Of a DNA stretch of 46,946 bases, positions 1 through 8,977 are shown one piece after another; the first letter of the stretch is position 1, and every line of letters begins with the position of its first letter. Position numbers and translations under genes: made by a program. The DNA is taken from assembly GCF_004402215.1 (NCBI RefSeq), contig NZ_SOEZ01000022.1:1-46946 (forward strand), written 5' to 3'. Source of the stretch: Cryobacterium tagatosivorans. GTDB lineage: Bacteria > Actinomycetota > Actinomycetes > Actinomycetales > Microbacteriaceae. Below the pieces are notes generated by a model, which was given only the letters and a program-made list of their open reading frames with translations, did no database searches and was not told the DNA's origin.

Positions 1-76
1 CCGCCGTTGCGACGTCATCTACGCCATGCTCCGCGACGGCACGCTCTATCAAGCCGAGCACCCACTCGCCGCTTGA
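1..76 (+). CDS. IS110-family transposase, 3' end only
   Basis: The window opens inside a reading frame (first full codon at base 2) that ends at TGA 74-76. The 24 visible residues include RRCDVIYAMLRDGT, which resembles the conserved C-terminus of IS110-type (DEDD/Tnp20) transposases. The A-rich run and C-tract just after the stop look like the end of such an element, which usually lacks long inverted repeats. Only the tail is present, so whether the full transposase is intact cannot be judged. Family assignment is from memory of C-terminal motifs. Confidence 0.6.
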   Translation, partial: RRCDVIYAMLRDGTLYQAEHPLAA

Positions 77-171
77 CAAAAACATAGGGGCACCCCCCCG
101 CTCGTTGGCTCAACCTATCGCGTGCGGCAGTGATGCGACGCGCGCCACGTCCTGCACGGCCTCGTCACGAA

Positions 172-1509
172 TCAGGGCGTCCACCACGGCCGCAGCGGCA
201 GGTCGCCGACGCTGCCGGCGGCATCGGGCCTGACCGCCAGCACCTGGTGCAGCTGGATCCCCCCGGTCTCGAAGGCGAGGCGTGACCCGGCCATGTACAG
301 GCCCCACACCTTCGCGGTGTGCAGCCCCACCTCGGCGACCGCCTCATCCCAGTGCCGGGCGAGGTTGGCGCACCAGTCGCGCAGTGTCATCGCGTAGTGC
401 TGGCGGAGGTTCTCCTCGTGCAGCACCTCCAGTCCGACGTCCTGTGCCGCGCTGATGATGCGGCCCGAGCCGGTGAGCTCCCCATCGGGGAAGACATAGC
501 GGTCGATGAACCCGCGGGTGGAGGGTTCGGAGCGGTTGTCCGGCCGGGTGATGCAGTGGTTGAGCAGCAGCCCGCCGGGGCGCAGCCGGGCTTGCAGGAA
601 GCGGAAGTACGACGGATAGTTGCGCACTCCGATGTGCTCGAGCAGCCCGATCGACGACACGGCGTCGAAACCGGTCTCGGCGATGTCTCGGTAGTCGCCG
701 TAGTGGACCTCGGCCAGATCGGTCAGGCCCTCCTCGGCGATCGCCCGCTGTGCCCACGCGGTCTGCTGTTCCGACAGCGTGACGCCGGTGGCTTTGACGC
801 CGCGCCGGGCGGCGTAGCGCACCATTCCGCCCCAGCCGCACCCGACGTCGAGCAGCCGGTCGCCCGGCTTCAGCCGCAGCTTCTCGAATACCAGCCGGTA
901 CTTGTTCTCCTGCGCCTCGTCCAACGACGCGTCCGGGCGGGGGTAACACGCGCACGTGTAGGTCATCGACGGCCCGAGCACCCACTCGTAGAACGTATTC
1001 GAGACGTCGTAGTGGTGGTGGATCGCGTCGGCGTCCCGGGTCTTGCTGTGCCGGAGTCCCCCGGCGACGCGGCGCCAGCGCGGCGGCGCCTCCTGCGGCG
1101 GCGGTGCGATCGGGCGCAGGTGCTCCACGCCGATGGAGCGGATGATGTTGGCCGTCACTCGCGGCGGTGGCAGCTTGAAGACCAGCTCGCCGGCGAGGGC
1201 CTTGAGGATTTCGTAGGGGTCGCCGGGGTGAACCCCGTGGACCTCGAGGTCCCCGGAGATGTAGGCGCGGGCCAGGCCCAGATCGCCGCGGCCGGTGGCC
1301 AGATAGGTCGTGCCCCGTGGCGTTTTCAGTTCCAGCCCGAGCGGTGCATCCGGCGGACCGGCTGAACTCCCGTCGTAGGCGGTGAATCTCAGCGGGAGCC
1401 GCCCGCCGGCGAGGATCTCCAGGATCTCGGCGAGGGTGAGCTTCCCCTCCCCGTCCGGTTTCCCTGCCGATTCTGCATTCTCCGGCCGAGGTTCCTTGAT
1501 CGTGGTCAT
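172..1509 (-). CDS. tmsB: SAM-dependent fatty-acid methyltransferase (TmsB/UfaA1-like)
   Basis: A 445-residue protein of the cyclopropane-fatty-acyl-phospholipid synthase family. The N-terminal third is the usual lipid-binding region of this family; the class I SAM-binding motif LLDVGCGWGG lies in the middle, followed by SSIGLLEHIG; the C-terminus has the typical AGSRLAFETG segment. ATG 1509 was chosen because it overlaps the stop of the upstream FAD oxidoreductase (ATGA), showing translational coupling, and because upstream in-frame residues are non-homologous. In actinobacteria this pairing makes 10-methyl fatty acids: the methyltransferase adds a methylene at C10 of oleoyl chains and the partner reduces it, giving tuberculostearate. 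A plain cyclopropane synthase is the alternative, but the neighbour argues against it. No tmsC is visible. Confidence 0.85.
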   Translation of the reverse strand: MTTIKEPRPENAESAGKPDGEGKLTLAEILEILAGGRLPLRFTAYDGSSAGPPDAPLGLELKTPRGTTYLATGRGDLGLARAYISGDLEVHGVHPGDPYEILKALAGELVFKLPPPRVTANIIRSIGVEHLRPIAPPPQEAPPRWRRVAGGLRHSKTRDADAIHHHYDVSNTFYEWVLGPSMTYTCACYPRPDASLDEAQENKYRLVFEKLRLKPGDRLLDVGCGWGGMVRYAARRGVKATGVTLSEQQTAWAQRAIAEEGLTDLAEVHYGDYRDIAETGFDAVSSIGLLEHIGVRNYPSYFRFLQARLRPGGLLLNHCITRPDNRSEPSTRGFIDRYVFPDGELTGSGRIISAAQDVGLEVLHEENLRQHYAMTLRDWCANLARHWDEAVAEVGLHTAKVWGLYMAGSRLAFETGGIQLHQVLAVRPDAAGSVGDLPLRPWWTP

Positions 1510-2882
1510 CGTCGTTGCACCGCCTTTGCATAGAGATCGAGGAGACGTGAATCGGGGTCGTACCGCTGCTTCACGCTCCGATAGGTTTCGCCTCCATAGA
1601 GTTCGCAGAAGTCCTCCCGGGAGTAGTACGAGTCGGAGTACAGCGACTTGTGCCCGTGGAGCTCGGTGACCTTGCGTTCGATCAGACGGTTCGTCTCCCC
1701 GTCGGTCGACCCCACCGGCACCGTCGACCAGAAGCCGACGTTGACGTAGGTCCGCTGCGGCTGGATCGGGTAGAGCGGCCAAACGTCGCCCCGCAATCGC
1801 AGCGGGCACAGCCAGATCGGCTCGATCGGCACGGTGGCAAGGAACCAGTCCAGGAAGTCCACAGAGCGCTCGATCGGCACCTCGACGTCCTGCACGACGC
1901 GTTCGCGGGGCGGACGGTGGCCCAGTCGCTCGATGCGATCGCCGATGTGGAATCGCTGTTCGTAGCGCATCAGCCTGGAGTAGAAGCTGCTGCGCCGAAG
2001 CGTTCGCGGCCAGAACCGGCGGATCCGCGGGTTCTGGGCGCCGAAAGCCGCCGAGCACCAGAACCAGTCAGTGTCCCACCGCCACAGGTAGTCGGCAATC
2101 GTGAGCCGGTCGTTCTTGATGCCGTCATCGTGCTGGATGGAGCGGTAGTAGATCTGCCGGCCGGTGTAGTCGCTCACCGGGCCGGTTGCCGCGGTCTGCG
2201 TGGCCGCACAGAGGTAGCTCTCGTCGGCGCTGAACACGACACCGTCGAGGTAGTCCACGCGTTCGCCGCCCAGCGTACCGGTCGCGACGATGCGGTCCAT
2301 CGCCGCGACCAGGTCGCTGAGCGAGTGGTACCGGAGGTGCCGGAGCGCGACGAACCGTTCGACCGGCTCCAGTTCGATGCGCAGGCGCACCGCGTAGCCG
2401 AGCGTGCCGTACGAGTTGGGGAAGGCGCGGAAGAGGTCTTCGTGCTCGAGGGGCGAGGCTCTGACCAGCTCTCCCGCGCCGGTGAGGATGTCCAGCTCCA
2501 GCACCGACTCGTGCGGGAGGCCGTTGCGGAAGGACGTCGACTCGATGCCGAGGCCGGTGACCGCTCCGCCCAGGGTGATCGTCTTCAGTTGCGGCACCAC
2601 CAGCGGCGCCAACCCGTGGGGCAGCGTCGCGGCGACGAGATCTTCGTAGGTGCACATGCCGCCCACGTCGGCCGTGCGCGCTTCCGGGTCGACCGCGATG
2701 ACGCGCGTCAGTCCCGACGTGTCGAGGCCCGGAGCGTTCGGCTTCGCGCGTGACCGGAACAGGTTCGAGGTGTGCTTGGCGAGCCGAACGGAGGCCGACG
2801 GTGGCACCGCCCGATAGCTCTCGAGGAGCCGCTCCACGCCGGCGGCGTGGGCGGTCCGTGCGTCGATCGCGGGAGTGGACAC
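1506..2882 (-). CDS. tmsA: FAD-binding oxidoreductase (TmsA-like)
   Basis: A 458-residue protein with a PCMH-type FAD-binding domain in the N-terminal half (around residues 60-190, with VPQLKTITLGGAVTGLGIES and SYGTLGYAVRLRIEL). It belongs to the D-lactate dehydrogenase/DWARF1-like oxidoreductases. Translation starts at GTG 2882 and the gene overlaps the methyltransferase by 4 bp. In the known tmsA/bfaA system it reduces the 10-methylene fatty acyl intermediate to the 10-methyl product, probably with NADPH, at the membrane. The gene ends the conserved chromosomal block: a tRNA-derived junction starts 35 bp upstream of its start codon, so its promoter may have been altered by island insertion. 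The pairing supports the function; reductant and substrate are inferred from the family. Confidence 0.85.
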   Translation of the reverse strand: MSTPAIDARTAHAAGVERLLESYRAVPPSASVRLAKHTSNLFRSRAKPNAPGLDTSGLTRVIAVDPEARTADVGGMCTYEDLVAATLPHGLAPLVVPQLKTITLGGAVTGLGIESTSFRNGLPHESVLELDILTGAGELVRASPLEHEDLFRAFPNSYGTLGYAVRLRIELEPVERFVALRHLRYHSLSDLVAAMDRIVATGTLGGERVDYLDGVVFSADESYLCAATQTAATGPVSDYTGRQIYYRSIQHDDGIKNDRLTIADYLWRWDTDWFWCSAAFGAQNPRIRRFWPRTLRRSSFYSRLMRYEQRFHIGDRIERLGHRPPRERVVQDVEVPIERSVDFLDWFLATVPIEPIWLCPLRLRGDVWPLYPIQPQRTYVNVGFWSTVPVGSTDGETNRLIERKVTELHGHKSLYSDSYYSREDFCELYGGETYRSVKQRYDPDSRLLDLYAKAVQRR

Positions 2883-2916
2883 GCCTTCAAGCTAGTCCCA
2901 GGTGACTACTTTTCTG

Positions 2917-2953
2917 TAGGGCGGATGGGACTTGAACCCATGACCGACGGATT
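2917..2953 (-). other. tRNA-Met 3'-end fragment (outer attachment site)
   Basis: These 37 bp match the 3' third of the intact tRNA-Met gene at 41,893-41,966: acceptor 3' strand, T-arm and part of the anticodon stem. The match stops inside the anticodon stem; the tRNA 5' half is absent. The T-stem reads ATGGG/CCCAT where the intact gene has GCGGG/CCCGC, so pairing is preserved. Unrelated chromosomal sequence lies on the left and island sequence on the right, the expected form of the distal junction after integration into the 3' end of a tRNA gene. Confidence 0.8.
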
Positions 2954-3112
2954 GCGGCCGGCCACGTTTGCCCGTAGGCCCTGGATGACGAGACCTCTAC
3001 TGATCTCGAGGTGACCAGGCATTTCTTGTGAGATGTGCCCCCATTCCATCGCAACGCCTCGGCCCGCCTAGGCCGGTCTCGACGCAATAAGCGTTGAATA
3101 TACGTGCGCGCA
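2954..3112. repeat. Island arm B, copy 1
   Basis: About 160 bp that recurs, diverged, at 19,149-19,312 directly after the second tRNA fragment. Shared blocks include TCGCAACGCCTCGGCCCGCC (ACACCTCGACCCGCC in copy 2), TTTCGACGCAATAA-type sequence and CGTGCGCGCATC. The arrangement core-then-arm B fits an element-borne attachment-site arm. From 3,113 to 3,401 no gene is recognised; the minus-strand frame there has no recognisable homology. Confidence 0.7.
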
Positions 3113-3401
3113 TCCTAGTGCGAAGCCCAGCAGACCCAGCGACACCGCGATTGAGCCGCTCCGGAGTCCTGGTCGGCGTCCGGATTGCACAAAGCCCGGA
3201 GCGAGGGAGTTCCATGAAGCGGGCCACCACCAACTCCCTTGGGACAAGCTCCCCCGCACGCTTTCGACACTGAAGTCGGCCAGAAGCTGTGCCATTCGCC
3301 GCCCCTGAGTTCGGGGTCGGCGCGCCACTCCTCGAGGGATGGATGCCTTCAACTATCCACAACCGTTGCTGTCCGGCCCGCCCGCGGTGCACCATCGAGA
3401 C

Positions 3402-3725
3402 ATGACCAAATACCTCATCTCCTTCCCCAGCGAAGCCATGGCGCTCACCGACGAGGAGTTCCCGATCGTCTCCGCCGAATCCCACGCAGTGATCCAGGAG
3501 GCCAAGGCCGCCGGCGTCTATGTGTTCGGCGGCGGGATCGAGGAGGACGTCGATCCCGTGCTGGTCTCCGCCGACGGGTCGGTGAGCACCGAGATCTATC
3601 CGGGCAGCGAACTCAAGGGCGGGTTCACCGTGCTGGAACTGCCGACGCGCGAGGACGCGGTCGAGTGGGCGAGGAAGATCGCGCTGGCCTGCCGTTGCTC
3701 GCAGGAGCTCCGCGAGTTCATGTAA
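3402..3725 (+). CDS. YCII-related (DGPF) domain protein
   Basis: A 107-residue protein beginning MTKYLISFPSEAM at ATG 3402. The alpha/beta ferredoxin-like YCII fold is indicated by the N-terminal strand, the GVYVFGGGIEED segment, the GGFTVLELPTREDAVEWARK stretch and a short C-terminus. Length is normal for the family. Members are often encoded near ECF sigma factors and have poorly known roles; some are small oxygenase- or dehydratase-like enzymes. No sigma-factor gene is nearby. It stands alone, 290 bp inside the island's left junction, and appears intact. Function is not assigned. Confidence 0.75.
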   Translation: MTKYLISFPSEAMALTDEEFPIVSAESHAVIQEAKAAGVYVFGGGIEEDVDPVLVSADGSVSTEIYPGSELKGGFTVLELPTREDAVEWARKIALACRCSQELREFM

Positions 3726-3810
3726 GACCCGGAGAGCTAGGCGCGTCTGCAATCCTTCCACCGCGGGGACGGCCGAGACAAGCCCGTAGGATGTTCGACT
3801 TGGCAGCCGG

Positions 3811-3909
3811 TCATGCCCAAAACGGCCACACGGTGAAGCCGGCTGAGAACAGCACAAACAGACTGGCGACAATCCCCGCGACAACCAGAAGAAGGCTCAC
3901 GCTGCTCAT
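3811..3909 (-). CDS. Possible 32-residue single-span membrane protein
   Basis: ATG 3909 to TGA 3811-3813 encodes 32 residues that are almost entirely one hydrophobic helix (starting MSSVSLLLVVAGIVASLF, ending WPFWA). It lies directly downstream of the decayed TrkH gene on the same strand. There is no clear Shine-Dalgarno sequence. It could be a genuine small membrane protein or the end of a truncated membrane gene. No family was recognised. Confidence 0.25.
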   Translation of the reverse strand: MSSVSLLLVVAGIVASLFVLFSAGFTVWPFWA

Positions 3910-3949
3910 CACTATTGAGCGTTGAGGGATCGGTACGAGCTATGCCATG

Positions 3950-4618
3950 ATCAGCGCGACGCAGCCGGCGGAGCTGCACGATCACCGGGAAGCCGATGCC
4001 GCCCAGGATGACCGCGAACGCGATCGGGAGGCAGACGAACGGATCCGTCGGAAACGAGATGAGGTTGTCGCTGAATAGCGCGAATCCGGCGTTGTTGAAC
4101 GAGGACACGGCGTGGAACACTCCCAGGCAGATCGCCCGGCCGACCGGTTCGCTGTAGCCGGTGAGGAAGCGCAGGCTGAGAATGACCGCGGCCGCGAGCT
4201 CGATCGTGAGCGACATCACGACCACGCCGCGCACGAGGCCCTTGACGTCTTCGAGGCCGACGCTCTTGATCTCGGCGGCCGCGGTGATCGTCGACCGGAG
4301 CGACAGCTTCCGGGCGATCGTGAGGCCGATCACGGAGGATGATCCCGAACCCGCTGACCTGGATCAGCAGGAGGATGACGACCGGGCCGACTGGGCTCCA
4401 GTACGTTGCCGTGTCGACGACGGGAGCCCGGTCACGCAGACGGCCGAGGTTGCCGTGAAGATGGCCTCGAGGAAGGTCGCCCCGCCGTCGCCGAGTTTCG
4501 CGTTCGGCAGCATGAGCAGGGCGGTGCCGATCAGGATGGTGCCGGCGAATCCGGCGACCACGATCTGGGCCGGGTGCGGCCGTCGACGGATCGTTTTCGT
4601 CCCGCCCTGGCGGGTCAT
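3950..4618 (-). pseudogene. TrkH/KtrB-type K+ transporter subunit, decayed
   Basis: Two frames on the minus strand together give a TrkH-family potassium channel subunit. ATG 4618 starts the first part (hydrophobic span, then FTATSAVCVTGL, the first selectivity-filter loop). A one-base loss near 4,420 breaks the frame; the correct continuation VVDTATYWSPVG is visible in another frame. A second lesion near 4,345 removes a few residues after SGFGII. The last part carries FNNAGFALFSDN, a second filter repeat, then stops matching after GFPVIVQL around 3,955, so the C-terminal half is missing. Non-functional. In actinobacteria this subunit normally works with a TrkA/KtrA RCK protein, not seen here. 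Its neighbours also concern K+ transport. Confidence 0.8.
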
Positions 4619-4726
4619 CCGTGATTGCGCGTGCTCACTCTACGCGCGCGCCGGCGCGGACAGACCCCGGGTATCCCCCCAGCGCGCGCGGTGCGCCAGC
4701 TCACCCGCGCGGGCCCAACGACGCTC

Positions 4727-6712
4727 TCAGCCGCCGCCCACGTGGATACCCGGCCTCCGGCTCGGGTCGGACTCGCTCTTGCGCAGAATCTCACGCACGA
4801 CCGGTGCGGTGTCTCCGATCCCGAGCAGCAGGTAGCGAAGAAGATGTCCCAGCGGATTGCCCTCCGACCATTCGAAGTAGGCGTGCGGCCGCACCCCGGA
4901 CGCGTCCCGCATCGCAAGCAGGATGGCCGCGATGGCGTTCGGGGCCGCAGGGCTCTCCGCCCGCAACACCCGATAGCCGGCGATCTCGACGCCGCGAACC
5001 CGCAGCGTCTCGCTGAAGCCGGACGGATCCACGACATCGACCTCCAGGAACAGGACGTCGGCGGCGCCCGGCACCGGGTTCATCCCTCGCTGTTCGGCCT
5101 CCTTCGCCGCATACCCCGCCTCCTCGTCGGCCTGAGGCCGGTTGGCGATGACGTTGAGCGCGCCATCGAAGACGAGAGAATCGCTGATGAACCGGCGGGC
5201 AGCCTCGTCGAACTCGACGTGCTCCACCCGCAGCTCGGTCGTGCGTGACACCCGGGACACCAGGGAGACGGCGATGATCCCGGCGATGAAGAACGCCGAG
5301 ATCATGATGCCGTCGGGCTTCTCCAGGATGTTCGCTCCCAGGGCGTACAAGAGCACGACGGTCAGGGCGCTGAAGGCCATGGTGGCTCGTCGTTGCCCAC
5401 GCCGGGCGGCCGAAATGGTGACGGCCACGGCCCCGGAGACCATCATGGCGAGGATTCCGGTGGCGTAGGCGCCGGCCTGGGCGTTCACGTCGGCGTTGAA
5501 TCCGATCGTGATCAGGATGCTGATTCCGGTGTAGACGAGCACGACCGGCCGCACAGCACGACTCCAGTCCGGGGCCATGCCGTACGCCGGGAGGTAGCGC
5601 GGAACGATGTTGATCAGGCCAGCCATCGCGGATGCTCCGGCGAACCACAGGATGAGGATGCTGCTGATGTCGTAAGCGGTGCCGAACGCGTTCCCGACGC
5701 GCTCATGGGCCAGGTAGGCCAGGGCGCGGCCGCTGGCTTCGCCGCCCTCCTGGAAAGCCTCTGCCGGGATGAGTACCGTGGTGACGAAGCTGCTGGTCAG
5801 CAGGTACACGCTCATGATGACGGCGGCCGCGGTCAGGAGCTTTCGCGTATTGCGGATCCGCGACGCCAGTCGCTCCTCCTGGGTCTTCCCCTTCGAGGCA
5901 ACCAGCGGCATCATGCTCACCCCGGTTTCGAAACCCGACAGCCCGAGTACCAGCAGCGGGAACGCGATGAGCGCCGGGCCGATGATGTCGCCGAAGCTGC
6001 CGCCACGGGACAGGAGGGCGTCCGTCCAGCCGGCCAGGGCACCAGGTTCGGTGAACACGTCGTACAAACCGACGCCGATGACGATCCCGTTGAGGAGCAG
6101 GTAGACGGCCACGAGCGGAATCGCGACCCTGACGGCTTCGGTGAAGCCGAGGAGAAAGACTCCGCCCAGGACGAGGAGAAGTACGATCGTGATCGTGACC
6201 GCCTGCCCCTCGAGGAACGCGGGAACGTACGGGTTCTCGAGCAGGTGCACCGTGGCATCCGCCGACGACAGCGTGATCGTGATGATCCATGACGTCGCGA
6301 CGAACCCGAGCAGAACCAGCACAAAGAACTTGCCCCGCCAGAACGGCAGCAGGCGTTCCAGCATGGCCACGGACCCCTGGCCGTGTGGGCTCTCCTTGGC
6401 GACCCGATGGTACATCGGCAGCATCCCGAGCAGCGTGAGGGCCACGATCAGCAGCGTAGCCAGGGGCGACAGGGCGCCGGCGGCGAGGAAGGCGATTCCG
6501 GGCAGATAGGAGAGCGTCGAGAAGTAGTCAACTCCGGTCAGGCACATCACTTTCCACCAGGAGTGCGTCGTCGCGGTGTCTTCGGAACTCTCTGGCCCGA
6601 CGGGCTGCACGCTGTGCTGCAGCAGCCAGCGCGTAAGGCTGTTCGGCTGCGCTCCGACATGGATGGGCCGGGGAACGCTCTCCGGGATTATCGGCGTATT
6701 TGCTGAATCCAC
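4727..6712 (-). CDS. Large APC-superfamily permease, possible K+ transporter
   Basis: A 661-residue membrane protein with roughly 12 hydrophobic segments (first near [20 protein letters not shown]) and a cytoplasmic C-terminal domain of about 180 residues. GTG 6712 was chosen over an upstream in-frame ATG at 6853 because AGAGGAAG lies 6-13 bases before it and conserved sequence begins after it. The architecture is that of an amino-acid-permease relative with a regulatory tail. Its position between a TrkH remnant and a possible kdp leader suggests potassium transport, as in KUP/KimA-type members of the superfamily, but sequence alone cannot exclude an amino-acid substrate. A tandem octamer repeat lies in its 5' leader. 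It appears intact. Confidence 0.75.
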   Translation of the reverse strand: MDSANTPIIPESVPRPIHVGAQPNSLTRWLLQHSVQPVGPESSEDTATTHSWWKVMCLTGVDYFSTLSYLPGIAFLAAGALSPLATLLIVALTLLGMLPMYHRVAKESPHGQGSVAMLERLLPFWRGKFFVLVLLGFVATSWIITITLSSADATVHLLENPYVPAFLEGQAVTITIVLLLVLGGVFLLGFTEAVRVAIPLVAVYLLLNGIVIGVGLYDVFTEPGALAGWTDALLSRGGSFGDIIGPALIAFPLLVLGLSGFETGVSMMPLVASKGKTQEERLASRIRNTRKLLTAAAVIMSVYLLTSSFVTTVLIPAEAFQEGGEASGRALAYLAHERVGNAFGTAYDISSILILWFAGASAMAGLINIVPRYLPAYGMAPDWSRAVRPVVLVYTGISILITIGFNADVNAQAGAYATGILAMMVSGAVAVTISAARRGQRRATMAFSALTVVLLYALGANILEKPDGIMISAFFIAGIIAVSLVSRVSRTTELRVEHVEFDEAARRFISDSLVFDGALNVIANRPQADEEAGYAAKEAEQRGMNPVPGAADVLFLEVDVVDPSGFSETLRVRGVEIAGYRVLRAESPAAPNAIAAILLAMRDASGVRPHAYFEWSEGNPLGHLLRYLLLGIGDTAPVVREILRKSESDPSRRPGIHVGGG

Positions 6713-6758
6713 TTCGCTCTTCCTCTTGTTGCTCGCGCAGGTCGAACATCGAACGATT

Positions 6759-6794
6759 GCGCGAATGCGCGAATGCGCGAATGCGCGAATGCGA
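6759..6794. repeat. Tandem octamer GCGCGAAT, about 4.5 copies
   Basis: Four perfect copies of the 8-bp unit GCGCGAAT (6,759-6,790) and a half copy. It lies about 47 bp upstream of the permease GTG, in its likely 5' leader. The frame stays open through it, but the unit length is not a multiple of three. Between the permease start (6,712) and the small ORF at 7,007 no other gene is seen. Confidence 0.9.
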
Positions 6795-7006
6795 AACTCC
6801 AGCTTCAATTGTCTGCCCTGCAAAGGCAAGCGCCGCACATTCAGGCTGGGCACGCGGGGGGAATGTCGTTAGGTTTCCGGCCACGTCCGTTAGGGAGTCG
6901 TAAGGCCCGTTTCGTACCCGCTCCGGCTGGGTGTGTACTCGTGCCGTACCCCGGTACTCGCGCACCGATCGGGTGACGCGTTTCCGGCCTTCGGATGGAG
7001 TCTTCT

Positions 7007-7090
7007 GTGCTGGACACTGCGTACGTGCTCGGCGTGATCGCCGTCTTTGCACTGATCGGATTCGTCGCGTGGGGAGTCGAGAAGCTGTGA
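7007..7090 (+). CDS. 27-residue membrane peptide, kdp-leader-like
   Basis: GTG 7007 is preceded six bases earlier by GGAG and opens a 27-residue frame ending AWGVEKL before TGA 7088-7090. It is a single hydrophobic span with a short acidic/basic tail. Small proteins of this form (ending VEKL or similar) are commonly found just before kdpF in actinobacterial kdpFABC operons. A GTG overlaps the stop codon (GTGA), the usual coupling to kdpF. ATG 6995 is an alternative start. Assignment is from pattern memory and context, not a strong domain match. Confidence 0.45.
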   Translation: MLDTAYVLGVIAVFALIGFVAWGVEKL

Positions 7091-7131
7091 TCGTCTTGGA
7101 CCTCTCGTCACCCGGCAGTGGGGTCTCCTGA
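7087..7131 (+). pseudogene. Possible truncated kdpF
   Basis: GTG 7087 overlaps the previous stop and starts VIVLDL, like the first residues of actinobacterial KdpF, then runs out of homology and stops at TGA 7129-7131. No kdpA, kdpB or kdpC follows; the next recognisable sequence is a YhcG fragment. This looks like the deletion end point of a kdp operon. Only about six residues support it. Confidence 0.3.
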
Positions 7132-7174
7132 GGGTTCCAATTGGCGCCCCGACGAGAGCGCAGAGGGAACAGCC

Positions 7175-7426
7175 GCTGATTCTGACCTGGCCCGACAGAT
7201 CGGCAAAGACCCGTACGTGTTCGACTTTCTGGAACTGACCGAGGACGCGGCCGAACGCGATCTGGAGCGAGCGCCCATGGACCGAATCGTCGACACCCTC
7301 CGTGAACTCGGTACCGGGTTTGCCTTCGTACGTCGTCAAGTACATTTCGATGCGGCCGGCGATGACTTCTATCTCGACTTACGAACCTCGATCACTCGGT
7401 CTGCTGCTCTCGACGCACCTACGTGA
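7175..7426 (+). pseudogene. YhcG/DUF1016 PDDEXK nuclease fragment
   Basis: About 65 residues match the C-terminal PDDEXK nuclease domain of YhcG (DUF1016) proteins: KDPYVFDFLELTEDAAERDL, then ELGTGFAFVRRQVHF and DDFYLDL. The match begins mid-domain with no proper start and ends before the remaining catalytic motif (the conserved E-x-K region); the tail after DLRTS is unrelated. It is a remnant, not a working gene. The 128 bp between it and the amine oxidase hold nothing recognisable. Confidence 0.7.
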
Positions 7427-7554
7427 GAATCTCTTCGGGCGGGGCAAACGGGACGGCTCGTTCAGCAGGAGCGCTTAAGCCTATTCGCGGTGGCGCTCCA
7501 GCCCACACGCCGAACTGAGGGCGAAACGGGACGCTCCAGCCTGGAATCGAGACT

Positions 7555-8871
7555 TCATTTTTCGATGAGTTCTCGGGCGGCTGCGCGTCCGGTGCGAACG
7601 GCGCCTTCCATGTAACCGCACACCCATTGGTCGGAGCCCACCACCCAGAAGGGAGGTTCGTGGGTGCCGTGAAGGGGACCGACGGCAGTGAGTTCCCCGG
7701 GACGCCACGCGGTGATGTAACCCTGCGTCCACGGATCCGCACCCCAGTTGCGCATGAAGACGGCCTCCGGGGCCGCCGCCCTCGGCCCGTAGGCTGATCC
7801 CAGTTCCGCCGTCAAGGCCTTCTCACGAAGCATTGGCGGCGTGGCAAAGTAGGGCCCCAGTTTGCCAACGGGTACGAGTGCAGAGAGAATGCCCGTGTTC
7901 TGCACCCACGTCCCGCCGAGGATGGTGTGTTCAAAGTAGCCGGTGCCGTTCTGGTTGTTCTCCTCCCAGAACGAGGAATCGTAGACGGTCACGAACTTCG
8001 CGGTCGGGGCGTGTTGTTGGCGGTGTAGCGATGCGAGGCGCTCGGCGCTGAGACCGGTTATGCGAACGTCCCGAAGCGGCCCTGCCGGCAAGGAGCAGAC
8101 GACGTCGGACGCGGTGAAGCGCTCACCGGTGTGGAGGGTCACGGAGACACCGTTCGTGGTGATGTCGATGGCGGCCACGGGGCTGGAGTAGCGAATGCGG
8201 TGCGCGAGTTGCTCGGCCATGAGAAGTGCGACGGTAGCGGAGCCCTCGACGACCTTCAAGCTCTCCCACGCGTCGTAGTTGTAGAACCCGAGGGCACCCG
8301 CCGCCGACTCCTTGCGGAGGTCGCCGAGCAGCGACCGCCGCTCGACGGAGTCGTCCGCCAAGGCCATCGCACGAACTTCCATGGCGCGTACGATGTTGGC
8401 GGTGGCGCCTTCAGAGCGCAACCAGTCACCGACTGACAGGCGGTCCAGAGCCAAAGCGTCGGGATGCCCCCAGGGATTGTCCGGATCCACGGTCGCCGCC
8501 AACTCTGCGAACTGCCGCTCGATTCGGTCGTGCTTCCGCTGGTCCGAGGCCGATAGCCATGGCACCGCGTTGCCCACGGACAGGCCGTCGTTCATCAGCC
8601 AGGTCGACTCGCCCGGGATATCGGTGAAGCTCGGACCGAGGTGCAGGCCCAGCTCATCGACCAGCCCACGATACGCCGTGTGGAAGTCGCCCACGACCTC
8701 TCCGCCAAGTTGAACGAGGCGGCCATCGGCAGTCCTGGTCTGCTCGACCCGCCCGCCGGGCCGGGCGCGAGCCTCCAACACAACGACATCCGACCCGGCA
8801 TTCATCAGGTCCCGAGCAGCGCTCAGCCCAGCGAGGCCGGCTCCAACTACAACCACATCGTGCGTACTCAT
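7555..8871 (-). CDS. Flavin monoamine oxidase family protein
   Basis: A 438-residue cytoplasmic FAD enzyme. The dinucleotide-binding GAGLAG lies at residues 10-15, followed by VVVLEARARPGGRV; the C-terminal FAD-contact region reads WVCGYMEGAVRTGRAAA. This is the layout of bacterial amine oxidases (MAO, putrescine oxidase) that convert primary or secondary amines to aldehydes plus H2O2. ATG 8871 is the only sensible start. Its substrate is unknown. The nearby PuuB-like oxidase, permease, aldehyde dehydrogenase and PucR regulator suggest an amine-degradation set, although about 1.3 kb of decayed DNA separates it from the oxidase. No truncation seen. Confidence 0.85.
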   Translation of the reverse strand: MSTHDVVVVGAGLAGLSAARDLMNAGSDVVVLEARARPGGRVEQTRTADGRLVQLGGEVVGDFHTAYRGLVDELGLHLGPSFTDIPGESTWLMNDGLSVGNAVPWLSASDQRKHDRIERQFAELAATVDPDNPWGHPDALALDRLSVGDWLRSEGATANIVRAMEVRAMALADDSVERRSLLGDLRKESAAGALGFYNYDAWESLKVVEGSATVALLMAEQLAHRIRYSSPVAAIDITTNGVSVTLHTGERFTASDVVCSLPAGPLRDVRITGLSAERLASLHRQQHAPTAKFVTVYDSSFWEENNQNGTGYFEHTILGGTWVQNTGILSALVPVGKLGPYFATPPMLREKALTAELGSAYGPRAAAPEAVFMRNWGADPWTQGYITAWRPGELTAVGPLHGTHEPPFWVVGSDQWVCGYMEGAVRTGRAAARELIEK

Positions 8872-8977
8872 TCTGCCTCTTCGGTCTGCGGGAACGCCAG
8901 CACGAACTCGAACTCGAACTCCACGAATCGCTATCTGGGCTGCTGCGAAGATTTCGGACGGCGGAATAGTGTCTTCT

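Noticed and set aside
172..2058. A 628-codon open frame spanning the methyltransferase and part of the oxidoreductase
   Set aside because: Only the part after ATG 1509 is homologous to anything; the upstream stretch is antisense-free overlap with the coupled tmsA frame.
319..2753. Long plus-strand open frames opposite tmsA and tmsB
   Set aside because: High-GC shadows of real minus-strand genes; no start signals or domains.
3068..3352. 94-codon minus-strand frame beside the left junction
   Set aside because: No homology, and it overlaps arm B; more likely non-coding.
5393..6292. Long open frames antisense to the permease
   Set aside because: Typical GC-skewed antisense shadow, with no family features.
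6854..6994. Possible c-di-AMP riboswitch upstream of the K+ genes
   Set aside because: Conserved ydaO-type elements could not be found on either strand; only GC-rich, weakly structured sequence.
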